13,079 bases of DNA from Hellea sp964576765 (GTDB lineage Bacteria > Pseudomonadota > Alphaproteobacteria > Caulobacterales > Maricaulaceae). Positions 6,500 to 13,079 of the stretch are shown piece by piece. The translations under genes and the position numbers were made by a program. The notes under the pieces were generated by a model. That model did no database searches. It had not been told where the DNA came from and saw nothing but the letters and a program-made list of their open reading frames with translations. The stretch is taken from contig CAZNWH010000067.1 in assembly GCA_964576765.1 (NCBI GenBank), positions 1 to 13,079 of the forward strand, written 5' to 3'. Numbering within the stretch: the first letter of the stretch is position 1; the number at the start of each line of letters is the position of its first letter.

Positions 6500-7816
6500 T
6501 TATGGCTGTTTTGGCGTTGATTCGAATTCATCTTTGTAAACTACACCTCCTTTCATTACAAAAGGGACGCGTTCCAATAATGAGATATTCTTAAGAGGAT
6601 TCCCGTTTAAGGCGATAATATCGGCGTATTTTCCCTCTTCAATTGACCCTATATTTGAGGACATGCCGAAGAGCTCTGCATTATTAAGGGTTGAAGCTTG
6701 AACAGCTTGCAGAGGTGTCATGCCCCATTTCACCATATAAGCGAATTGTTTGCCATTATCCCCATGAGGGTAAACGCCTGCATCTGAGCCAAAGGCCATT
6801 TTCGCGCCTGCTTTTAAAGCGGCTTGAAACCGTTGTCGTTGTTTTTTTCCCACGACACGTTCCTTTGCAAGGCTCTCTTCAAGGATACCTGCTTTCTCCC
6901 CTTCGGATAGGATATAGTCAGAATTATAGACATCCATCGATAAGAAAACACCTTTCTCTTTGGCGGCCACTATTCCGTCATCTGAAATAAAACTAGAATG
7001 TTCAATCGAGTCGACCCCAGCTTTGATAGCCGTATCTATGCCCTCCGTTCCGTGAGCGTGTGCCGCGACTTTCAAGCCTAATAGGTGAGCCTCGTCGACA
7101 ATCGCTTTCATTTCTTCAAAAGAGAATTGCTGCGCGCCTACTTTGGTACCTTTGGATAAGACGCCCCCCGTCGCACAAAATTTGATCAGTTTTGCGCCAT
7201 ATTTTTTATTTTCACGAACTTTCGCGCGAACAGCCCAAGGTCCGTCTGCGACCCCGCCAGCCTTGTCTTGATATTCATAGGGTAAGAGGTTGCTATCGCA
7301 ATGTCCGCCAGTGATACCAATTGACCGCCCTGCCGGAAGAATACGTGGCCCGGGGACATCCTCATCATCTATCGCTTCCATTAAAGCTACATCGGTAAAA
7401 CCGGGCGCGCCAAGGTTTCTAACGGTTGTGAAACCGGCCATTAAGGTTCTTCGAGCGTTTCTAACGCCTGTAATGGCGGCGCGAGGTGTTGAGACCGTAA
7501 GGCGTTTATATCCATGGACATCGGCGCTCCCAGTCAAATGAACATGAGAATCTGACAAGCCGGGGAGGATAGTCATATCAGAGAGGTCAATGAATGTGAT
7601 ATCCTCATCTTCCATCGCCTCCATATCCTTTAGAGTTGCGATTGAGCGAATGCGTTGATCTTCTATAATAATGAACTTGTTTTTGATGAGATCGCCCGTT
7701 TTTACATCCAATATTTGACCTGCCTTTATAACTGTTATGGTTTTTAATTGTTTGTCGGCAAAAGCACTTGATGTGGTCATGAAACTAAGAAGAACAGTTA
7801 GGGCAATCTTGCGCAT
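6500..7816 (-). CDS. Exported metal-dependent amidohydrolase (Xaa-Pro dipeptidase / imidazolonepropionase-like group)
   Basis: A 438-aa binuclear metal hydrolase of the amidohydrolase superfamily, in the group containing Xaa-Pro dipeptidases and imidazolonepropionase-like enzymes. Residues 1-20 are a Sec signal peptide (MRKIALTVLLSF ... SAFA, likely cleavage before Asp21), so it should act in the periplasm. The metal ligands are in order: HVH (His91, His93), Lys212 in LIKF (the lysine carboxylated in this group), His253/His255 in AAHAHG, His273 in IEHSS, and Asp345 in FGSDAG. Also seen is the family segment ITGGHCDSN (168-176). Hydrolysis of an amide bond in a dipeptide or N-acyl amino acid is likely; the exact substrate is not. 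A GGAG lies about seven bases before the ATG. It is divergent from crtY. Confidence 0.88.
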   Translation of the reverse strand: MRKIALTVLLSFMTTSSAFADKQLKTITVIKAGQILDVKTGDLIKNKFIIIEDQRIRSIATLKDMEAMEDEDITFIDLSDMTILPGLSDSHVHLTGSADVHGYKRLTVSTPRAAITGVRNARRTLMAGFTTVRNLGAPGFTDVALMEAIDDEDVPGPRILPAGRSIGITGGHCDSNLLPYEYQDKAGGVADGPWAVRAKVRENKKYGAKLIKFCATGGVLSKGTKVGAQQFSFEEMKAIVDEAHLLGLKVAAHAHGTEGIDTAIKAGVDSIEHSSFISDDGIVAAKEKGVFLSMDVYNSDYILSEGEKAGILEESLAKERVVGKKQRQRFQAALKAGAKMAFGSDAGVYPHGDNGKQFAYMVKWGMTPLQAVQASTLNNAELFGMSSNIGSIEEGKYADIIALNGNPLKNISLLERVPFVMKGGVVYKDEFESTPKQP

Positions 7817-7896
7817 TGTAGGCTCCGGTGAATGTCTTTAAGGACAGCTAAACGATTACGCACTCAGGCGCGACTAATTTCGCTTAAGAGGATAAA
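7817..7896. promoter_or_regulatory. Divergent amidohydrolase / crtY intergenic region
   Basis: These 80 bases lie between outward-facing genes and should hold the promoter of the carotenoid operon and that of the amidohydrolase. AAGAGGAT (7885-7892), just before the crtY ATG, is a strong ribosome site, and CGGAG serves the other gene. I could not assign a -35/-10 pair with sensible spacing, nor an obvious operator. Confidence 0.4.
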
Positions 7897-9114
7897 ATGT
7901 CGAACATGCAGGCAGATATAATTATTGTCGGGGCGGGCTTGTCGGGTCTGTTGACGGCGTGGCGTTGCCTCGCTGTCAATCCGGGTTTATCTGTAACCCT
8001 AATCGAAGGTTCAGGCCGTATTGGCGGAGATCATACGTGGTCTTTTAACTGGTCTGACCTCATTCCAGAAGTACAAGCATGGGCGAAGGATTTTGCCGTT
8101 TATCAGTGGGATAAATATAATGTGAAGTTCCCCAAACGTGATCGTCAACTGGACATAAAATATTGCACAGGGAATTCTGACAGCCTTCGTAAATGTGTTC
8201 AGCCTTTTATTGATAATGAGCGTTTAAAGGTGATGTTGAACAGCCAAGTTACGGAAACCAGCGCAACACATGTGACTTTGAAAAACGGAGAGGTATTAAA
8301 AACCGGTTGGGTTCTGGACGCGCGCGGTTTCGAACCCAAAGATACGGTCTATCTTGGATATCAGAAATTTGTCGGTCGCACGATAAAGACCAAAGAGCCT
8401 CACGGATTAAAATACCCCATTATTATGGATGCTACAGTTGACCAATTGGACGGATATCGGTTTGTCTATTGCTTGCCTTTTACAGAGCACGAAGTTTTGG
8501 TTGAAGATACATATTATACGGATGGGGCTGAGCTCTCCGAAAATGAGCTTGTGGCTCGTCTTGATAATTATATCACGGCGAACGGCTGGGAGGAACATGA
8601 ATTAGTAAGGCAGGAAAAAGGGGTTTTGCCGATAACGCTGGCAATCGATAGTGCAAGGTTTGAAGAGTGGGCACATGAATCAGGCCGTGCGACCCCTATC
8701 GGTATTCGCGGCGGATATTACCATGCGGTGACGGGTTATAGCCTACCGCAAGCTATGAAATCGGCATGGTTGATTGCCGATCAGATTAAAAAAGCCGATG
8801 GTAAATTAGCTGCAGCGCAAGCCGAAATGGACCAACATGAATATGACCATTATAGGGAAGAAAAATTTCTACGTCTTTTAAACCGTATGCTCTTTAGGGC
8901 GGCTAAACCAGAAAATCGCTATAAGGTTTTACAGCGCTTTTATGGATTATCGGAGCCGCTCATTGAACGCTTTTATGCAGGACAATATACGCGTAAAGAC
9001 CAATTGCGCATCCTTGCGGGCAAACCGCCTGTTCCTATACATAAGGCGCTTAAAAACTTTAAAGAGGCAGATTTCATATCGCGTGAAAAAGCCAAACAGA
9101 AAGAACAAGCATGA
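7897..9114 (+). CDS. crtY: Lycopene beta-cyclase CrtY
   Basis: Converts lycopene to beta-carotene by forming both beta-ionone rings; a membrane-associated FAD-dependent non-redox enzyme. The 405-aa protein opens with a dinucleotide-binding GAGLSG (12-17) and has the CrtY mark GGDHTWSF (43-50; many relatives have N in place of this D). VLVEDTYY (200-207) carries Glu203, which corresponds to the essential glutamate of Pantoea CrtY. Further family marks are GGYYHAVTGYSLPQAM and the C-terminal NRMLFRAA ... FYGLSEPLIERFYAG. Length is typical (380-410 aa). A good AAGAGGAT ribosome site supports the start. First gene of the carotenoid operon; its TGA overlaps the crtI ATG (ATGA). Confidence 0.95.
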   Translation: MSNMQADIIIVGAGLSGLLTAWRCLAVNPGLSVTLIEGSGRIGGDHTWSFNWSDLIPEVQAWAKDFAVYQWDKYNVKFPKRDRQLDIKYCTGNSDSLRKCVQPFIDNERLKVMLNSQVTETSATHVTLKNGEVLKTGWVLDARGFEPKDTVYLGYQKFVGRTIKTKEPHGLKYPIIMDATVDQLDGYRFVYCLPFTEHEVLVEDTYYTDGAELSENELVARLDNYITANGWEEHELVRQEKGVLPITLAIDSARFEEWAHESGRATPIGIRGGYYHAVTGYSLPQAMKSAWLIADQIKKADGKLAAAQAEMDQHEYDHYREEKFLRLLNRMLFRAAKPENRYKVLQRFYGLSEPLIERFYAGQYTRKDQLRILAGKPPVPIHKALKNFKEADFISREKAKQKEQA

Positions 9115-10706
9115 ACATCCAGCCTGGCGCGTCCCAGACCGAGGCTTTATTGCCTCATGATATTTCAAAAGAAAACCCAACGGCTATAGTTGTCGGAGCT
9201 GGCTTTGGCGGCATTGCGCTGGCCATTCGCCTACAAGCCATGGGGTTTCAGACAACGCTTTTGGATAACCGCGATAAGCCGGGTGGGCGGGCCTATGTCT
9301 ATGAAATCGACGGGTTTAAATTTGACGGCGGACCGACAGTCATCACTGACCCAGATTGTCTTGAAGAGCTTTTCACGCTCACGAAGCGTAAGATGGAAGA
9401 TTATGTCACCCTTCTGCCCGTTGATCCGTTCTACCGTTTGCAATGGGAGGATGGCGAAGTCATGGATTATAATAATGACCAAGACTTCCTAGAACAGCAA
9501 ATCGCGGCGCGTAACCCGGACGACGTAGTAGGCTACCGTAAGTTTTTGGCTTATTCTCAAGAGCTTTACCGCGAGGGATATGAAAAACTCGGCACCACGG
9601 CTTTCCTCAAGATGAGCCAGATGTTCGCCGCCGCCCCGCAGCTTATTCGTCTGCGTGCAGATCAAACCGTTTATAACCGCGTCTCCAAATATGTTAAAGA
9701 TGAGAAGACGCGGCAACTCTTATCTTTCCAGTCTCTTTTGGTTGGCGGTAACCCCTTTGCCACGAGCTCTATTTACGCCCTTATTCACGCGCTTGAGCGC
9801 AAAGGTGGCGTGTGGTTTGCCAAAGGCGGAACCGGCGCGCTTGTGCAAGGGCTTGTCAGCTTGTTCCAAGATATTGGCGGTGAGCTTCGCCTTAACGCTG
9901 AGGTCACGGATATCCATACCGAAGGCGACCGCGTAACAGGCGTGAGTACAGAAGATGGCTTGACAATTAATGCTGATCTCGTCGCATCTAACGCAGATGT
10001 CGTACATACATATTCCAAGCTTTTACGCGGGCATAAGCGGGGACAGGCTTATGGTAAGGCGCTTAAAAAGAAGCGCCATTCCATGTCGCTTTTCGTGATT
10101 TATTTTGGCCTGAAAACCCCCACGCCAGAGCATCTTAAACATCACATCATTTTATTTGGCCCGCGATATAAAGAGCTTATCGCTGAGATATTTGGCAAAG
10201 GCGGAAAACTCTCGGATGATTTTTCACTTTATATGCACGCGCCCTGCGTCACCGATACGTCGATGGCACCCAAGGGAAAGTCATCTTATTATGTGCTCGC
10301 ACCTGTCCCGCATTTGGGTCACGCCGATCTTGATTGGGACGAGATTGGCCCCGCCTATACGCAGAAGATTCTGGATTACCTCGAAGAACACGCCATTCCG
10401 GGACTCAATGAAAATCTCGAAGTTCTGCATACGCTCACGCCTTTTGGATTTCGGGATATTATGAATTCTCATTTGGGGAGTGCCTTTTCAGTTGAACCCA
10501 TCCTGACACAATCCGCGTGGTTTCGCCCGCATAACCGTGATGATGTTATCGGCAATATGTATATTACAGGGGCTGGTACACATCCGGGAGCAGGCGTTCC
10601 GGGTGTTGTCGGCGCGGCCAAAGCTACAGCGGGCGTGATTGAAAGTGATTTTGAAGATTTGCTCGCAGAAGCGCGAGATACAAGCGAATGGCCATCAAAC
10701 CATTAA
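9111..10706 (+). CDS. crtI: Phytoene desaturase CrtI
   Basis: FAD-dependent desaturase that introduces four double bonds into phytoene to give lycopene. The 531-aa protein has the N-terminal FAD fold AIVVGAGFGG (25-34) followed by LDNRDKPGGRAY and DGGPTVIT, and the bacterial CrtI C-terminal signature YITGAGTHPGAGVPG (484-498). About 25 residues before the FAD fold make it slightly longer than the usual 490-510 aa. Its ATG overlaps the crtY stop by four bases. The neighbours crtY and crtB make lycopene-forming phytoene desaturase much more likely than a CrtD or CrtN relative, though sequence alone cannot fix the number of desaturation steps. Confidence 0.95.
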   Translation: MNIQPGASQTEALLPHDISKENPTAIVVGAGFGGIALAIRLQAMGFQTTLLDNRDKPGGRAYVYEIDGFKFDGGPTVITDPDCLEELFTLTKRKMEDYVTLLPVDPFYRLQWEDGEVMDYNNDQDFLEQQIAARNPDDVVGYRKFLAYSQELYREGYEKLGTTAFLKMSQMFAAAPQLIRLRADQTVYNRVSKYVKDEKTRQLLSFQSLLVGGNPFATSSIYALIHALERKGGVWFAKGGTGALVQGLVSLFQDIGGELRLNAEVTDIHTEGDRVTGVSTEDGLTINADLVASNADVVHTYSKLLRGHKRGQAYGKALKKKRHSMSLFVIYFGLKTPTPEHLKHHIILFGPRYKELIAEIFGKGGKLSDDFSLYMHAPCVTDTSMAPKGKSSYYVLAPVPHLGHADLDWDEIGPAYTQKILDYLEEHAIPGLNENLEVLHTLTPFGFRDIMNSHLGSAFSVEPILTQSAWFRPHNRDDVIGNMYITGAGTHPGAGVPGVVGAAKATAGVIESDFEDLLAEARDTSEWPSNH

Positions 10707-10716
10707 GGAGACCAAG

Positions 10717-11226
10717 ATGAAACTATCTATGTCAAATGCTGTAAGCGCTATCCCGTTACTGCTGGGAAATCTGGAGCATATTTTACGCAAGGGTGAAACC
10801 AATGCCAAAGAGCGTAATATTGATCCTGAAATTTTTCTCAATGCTCGCCTCGCACCGGATATGCACCCGCTTTATAAACAGGTCCTGATGATATGCGATC
10901 TAGCGAAAATGGCACCTTACCGTATCGCAGGCCTAACGCCGCCAAAATATGATGATAGTGAGCGCACATTCGAAGAACTTTATAGTCTGATTGCCAAGGC
11001 GAAAAAGGATGTAATCGCCGTCAGCACCGATCAATTAGATGGCCGTGAAAACTCGACATTTACGATCAAACTAGGCTCCAGAGGCGATACTGAATTTACA
11101 GGGATTGCTTATCTATCCGGCTTTACATTGCCCAACCTGTATTTTCATTCCACGACAGCTTATAATATCTTGCGCAATAATGGTGTGCCTCTGGGGAAAA
11201 TTGATTACTTCGGCGGTGGGGTCTAA
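10717..11226 (+). CDS. DUF1993-family protein, DinB-like helical fold (function unknown)
   Basis: A 169-aa soluble protein that I recognise as DUF1993 by LNARLAPDMHPL (41-52) and the C-terminal PNLYFHSTTAYNILRNNGVP (139-158) followed by LGKIDY. The family is thought to be a helix bundle related to DinB/YfiT-type proteins; no reaction is known to me. The ATG at 10717 is chosen because TAAGGAG, which includes the crtI stop, lies six bases upstream; an earlier in-frame ATG at 10639 lies inside crtI and would add 26 unrelated residues. It lies 10 bases after crtI and 9 bases before crtB, so it is translated as part of the carotenoid operon. A role in carotenoid synthesis or its stress context is only an inference from position. 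Confidence 0.85.
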   Translation: MKLSMSNAVSAIPLLLGNLEHILRKGETNAKERNIDPEIFLNARLAPDMHPLYKQVLMICDLAKMAPYRIAGLTPPKYDDSERTFEELYSLIAKAKKDVIAVSTDQLDGRENSTFTIKLGSRGDTEFTGIAYLSGFTLPNLYFHSTTAYNILRNNGVPLGKIDYFGGGV

Positions 11227-11235
11227 GCTCTCATT

Positions 11236-12159
11236 ATGGACGCTGTCGCTGCCCATGGTCATGCCTCTATCAAAAAAGGCTCCAAGTCTTTTGCGTTGGC
11301 CTCGCGTGTCCTCCCGCCTGAACTACGCGATGATGCGAGCATGCTTTATGCGTGGTGCCGCTATTGTGATGATGTCATTGACGGGCAGGAAATGGGACAC
11401 GGCCAAATCGAAGATTACAAGACGGGGCAGGGCGAAAGATTGGAACAGCTTCGAGCCGATACGGCAGACGCGCTGGCGGGGGTTCCAACGGATAATCCCG
11501 TATTTGCGGGTTTAGCGCGCGTGGTGAAAACCCACGAAATAGATCACAAACACCCACATGAATTGCTCAAAGGTTTTGAAATGGACGCCGAAGACCGCGT
11601 TTATGAAACCGTCGATGATATTCTCGATTACTCCTATCATGTGGCAGGCGTTGTCGGCGTGATGATGGCTAATATTATGGGCGTAAGGGATGAGGCTACG
11701 CTCGACCGCGCCAGCGATTTGGGCCTTGCCTTTCAGCTCACCAATATTGCGCGGGACGTGATTGATGACGCCCAAGCAGACCGCGTTTTTATCCCAAGGG
11801 ATTTACTTACGAAACATGGTGCGCCGATTGATGCGGCAAGCCTTTCGAAGCGCGAAAACTGGCCCGCCGCCCATAAAGCCGCCTGCGAACAACTCGACAT
11901 AGCCGAACAATATTATGACAGCGCGAAAGTCGGCATCAAAGAACTCCCGTTCCGCTGTGCATGGGCAATAAGTGCCGCGCTCTCCGTGTATCGTGAAATT
12001 GGAGAACGTTTGCGCAGAGGCGGCGCCGAAGCGTGGAATGGCCGGGTGAGTGCAAGTAAGGGGCGCAAGATGGCTTTAGCATTAGGCGCTGTTGGCCCTG
12101 CTATGGGACGGAAGTCGGTTGCGGTTACGCCGAGAGACGGGTTTTACAAACGACCCTAG
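11236..12159 (+). CDS. crtB: Phytoene synthase CrtB
   Basis: Condenses two geranylgeranyl diphosphates to phytoene via prephytoene diphosphate, the first committed step of C40 carotenoid synthesis. The 307-aa protein has the two Asp-rich, Mg-diphosphate-binding motifs of trans-isoprenyl synthases: DDVID (45-49) and RDVIDDAQADR (173-183), the latter after the signature stretch FQLTNIARD. YSYHVAGVVG (132-141) is also typical. Squalene or diapophytoene synthase is less likely given crtI and crtY alongside. No clear Shine-Dalgarno lies before the ATG, so translation may depend on coupling with the preceding gene, which ends 9 bases earlier. The last residues are basic (GFYKRP). Confidence 0.94.
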   Translation: MDAVAAHGHASIKKGSKSFALASRVLPPELRDDASMLYAWCRYCDDVIDGQEMGHGQIEDYKTGQGERLEQLRADTADALAGVPTDNPVFAGLARVVKTHEIDHKHPHELLKGFEMDAEDRVYETVDDILDYSYHVAGVVGVMMANIMGVRDEATLDRASDLGLAFQLTNIARDVIDDAQADRVFIPRDLLTKHGAPIDAASLSKRENWPAAHKAACEQLDIAEQYYDSAKVGIKELPFRCAWAISAALSVYREIGERLRRGGAEAWNGRVSASKGRKMALALGAVGPAMGRKSVAVTPRDGFYKRP

Positions 12160-12169
12160 CTTTATTTTT
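12139..12169 (+). terminator. Possible weak intrinsic terminator at the crtB stop codon
   Basis: GGGTTTTACAAACGACCC (12139-12156) can fold with GGGT/ACCC arms extended by T-A pairs around a bulge, and is followed after the TAG by TTTATTTTTA (12161-12170). This fits the end of the carotenoid operon, but the stem is short and imperfect. Confidence 0.35.
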
Positions 12170-12236
12170 ATAAATCACTCTTGAAACTCCTAATAATCTT
12201 CCTACGTTTATAAAAACTATGGTTGTGGGACAATAA

Positions 12237-12950
12237 GTGATTGATTTTAATAAAATTCCAAGAGAGCCTAACACAGCTCTATACTATCTTTCGGAATTAC
12301 TATCTGAGGAGCAAGTAGGCTGCTTTGATGAAGAAGGCGATATAACAAATAGAGGTTATTTAATTCTTTCAGGTATTGCAAAAGCGATAAATACTTCTGC
12401 AGGAAAGTCTGATGTCGCTAATAGGATAGTGATACAGCAACTTTGCGGTGTTTTTTTTAAAGATTTGGATGGTTCGAATGTAAGATCAGAAGAATGTTTT
12501 GTTTTTTCTGCTAAAATTGCAAATGAAGCTTTGCAAGCAAAACTTACTGAACGTTTCTCCTTCGAAGTGGAGGAGCCGCTCTTTGCGCTTGAAAAGGATG
12601 AGATTGAGCAGATTTCTTCTTTGTCTGCCGAGATGCGTGATATTGTTACTGACTCTGATCTGTTTGACAAAAACCATAAGCGCCGATTGTTAGGACGGAT
12701 AAATGCAATTGAAGTAGAGGTTCAGAAGCCTGAAGGTCGGTTGGATGTTATTCTAGGTGGAATAAGTGATGTTGGGGATACTCTTAAGAAATTTGGCGAA
12801 GATGCAAAACCTCTTGTTGATAGAATGCGCGAAATTCGAGGAATTACTCAAAAGAAGTCTAGCGAATATGAGGGATTGCCTGCTCCTGAAGAGGTTAAAA
12901 ATTTACCAGCGCCTAATGTGACGAACGGTAGTACAACGCCAACCGCTTAA
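12237..12950 (+). CDS. Hypothetical protein, acidic, probably helical
   Basis: I do not recognise a named family. The 237-aa product has no signal peptide or membrane segment; it looks soluble, acidic in the middle (about 105-135) and largely helical. Residues about 170-203 (LDVILGGISDVGDTLKKFGE, then DAKPLVDRMREIRGI) resemble a C-terminal block I recall from uncharacterised proteobacterial proteins, but I cannot attach a function. The tail is Pro-rich with two LPAP copies (214-217, 223-226), ending in Thr/Pro. The start is GTG, with only a weak GTGGGA upstream; no in-frame ATG lies near. Its bases are visibly more AT-rich than crtB, with codons unlike its neighbours, and its TAA overlaps the accC stop. 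These features suggest an acquired accessory gene. Confidence 0.7.
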   Translation: MIDFNKIPREPNTALYYLSELLSEEQVGCFDEEGDITNRGYLILSGIAKAINTSAGKSDVANRIVIQQLCGVFFKDLDGSNVRSEECFVFSAKIANEALQAKLTERFSFEVEEPLFALEKDEIEQISSLSAEMRDIVTDSDLFDKNHKRRLLGRINAIEVEVQKPEGRLDVILGGISDVGDTLKKFGEDAKPLVDRMREIRGITQKKSSEYEGLPAPEEVKNLPAPNVTNGSTTPTA

Positions 12951-13079
12951 TCCTGCTCCTCCAGCCACTTTTCCAGCCAGTGAATATTGTAATCGCCCTT
13001 CTTAAAGTCTTCATTATCGAGCAAGGCTTCGTGGAGGGGTTTTGTGGTTTGGATGCCTGATATCACCATTTCGCCGAGG
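12947..13079 (-). CDS. accC: Acetyl-CoA carboxylase biotin carboxylase subunit AccC, C-terminal end only
   Basis: The last 43 codons of a minus-strand gene enter from the right edge. They read LGEMVISGIQTTKPLHEALL and then DNEDFKKGDYNIHWLEKWLE before EQD and the stop. This matches the C-terminal end of AccC, where I.GI.TT.PLH..L and GDY.IHWLEKWL are typical; AccC carboxylates biotin on AccB in the first step of fatty-acid synthesis. Biotin carboxylase domains of propionyl- or methylcrotonyl-CoA carboxylases continue into a biotinyl domain at this point, whereas here the protein stops, which favours stand-alone AccC. Where the family has TTIPLH it has TTKPLH. Its stop codon and that of the unknown plus-strand gene overlap in TTAA. 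Confidence 0.85.
   Translation of the reverse strand, partial: LGEMVISGIQTTKPLHEALLDNEDFKKGDYNIHWLEKWLEEQD

Noticed and set aside
9111..10706. crtI as a CrtN/CrtP diapocarotenoid or CrtD desaturase.
   Set aside because: The neighbouring crtY and crtB point to the C40 lycopene route, and the bacterial CrtI C-terminal signature is intact.
10639..10716. Upstream ATG extending the DUF1993-type protein by 26 residues.
   Set aside because: It lies inside crtI, and a strong TAAGGAG sits correctly before the ATG at 10717.
11105..11515. A 136-codon plus-strand frame across the DUF1993/crtB junction.
   Set aside because: It overlaps two well-supported genes in another frame and has no family features.
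1..13079. tRNA, rRNA, CRISPR arrays, insertion sequences, integrase or phage genes.
   Set aside because: Looked for on both strands; no cloverleaf, regularly spaced repeats, transposase motif or terminal repeats were seen.

Overview
The window looks like chromosomal DNA of an alphaproteobacterium with roughly balanced base composition (judged by eye). A pigmented marine member of the Maricaulales/Hyphomonadaceae type is plausible but not proven. The reasons are a System I (Ccm) cytochrome c maturation operon, a crtY-crtI-crtB carotenoid cluster, a Tat-tagged molybdenum hydroxylase, and Shine-Dalgarno-led, tightly packed operons. No rRNA, tRNA, CRISPR array, insertion sequence or phage gene is visible.

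Layout. (1) 1-2634, plus strand: the end of a [2Fe-2S] subunit, cut by the window edge, and the complete molybdopterin subunit of an isoquinoline-oxidoreductase/aldehyde-oxidase type enzyme, one base apart. (2) 2752-5751, minus strand: ccmA-ccmB-ccmC-ccmD-mazG, packed as one operon. ccmD is only 35 codons long, and its stop overlaps the likely mazG start (TAATG), so the mazG start is moved to an internal ATG. (3) 5821-6252, plus strand: ccmE, divergent from ccmA across 69 bases. (4) 6253-6499: a gap without a convincing gene but rich in inverted repeats. (5) 6500-7816, minus strand: an exported metal-dependent amidohydrolase. (6) 7897-12159, plus strand: crtY, crtI, a DUF1993-type gene and crtB, with overlaps or gaps of about ten bases or less. 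(7) 12237-12950, plus strand: a more AT-rich gene of unknown function. (8) 12947-13079, minus strand: the C-terminal end of accC (biotin carboxylase), whose stop overlaps that of the unknown gene.

How the genes work together. CcmABCD handle haem export/loading onto CcmE, the periplasmic haem chaperone; the ligation genes ccmF/ccmG/ccmH are not in the window. CrtB makes phytoene from GGPP, CrtI desaturates it to lycopene, and CrtY cyclises lycopene to beta-carotene. GGPP synthase (crtE) and any hydroxylase or ketolase must lie elsewhere. The least explained elements are the DUF1993-type protein inside the carotenoid operon, the unknown AT-rich gene wedged between crtB and accC, and the structured gap after ccmE. 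I did not find a clearly new multi-gene system; these three are the best leads.
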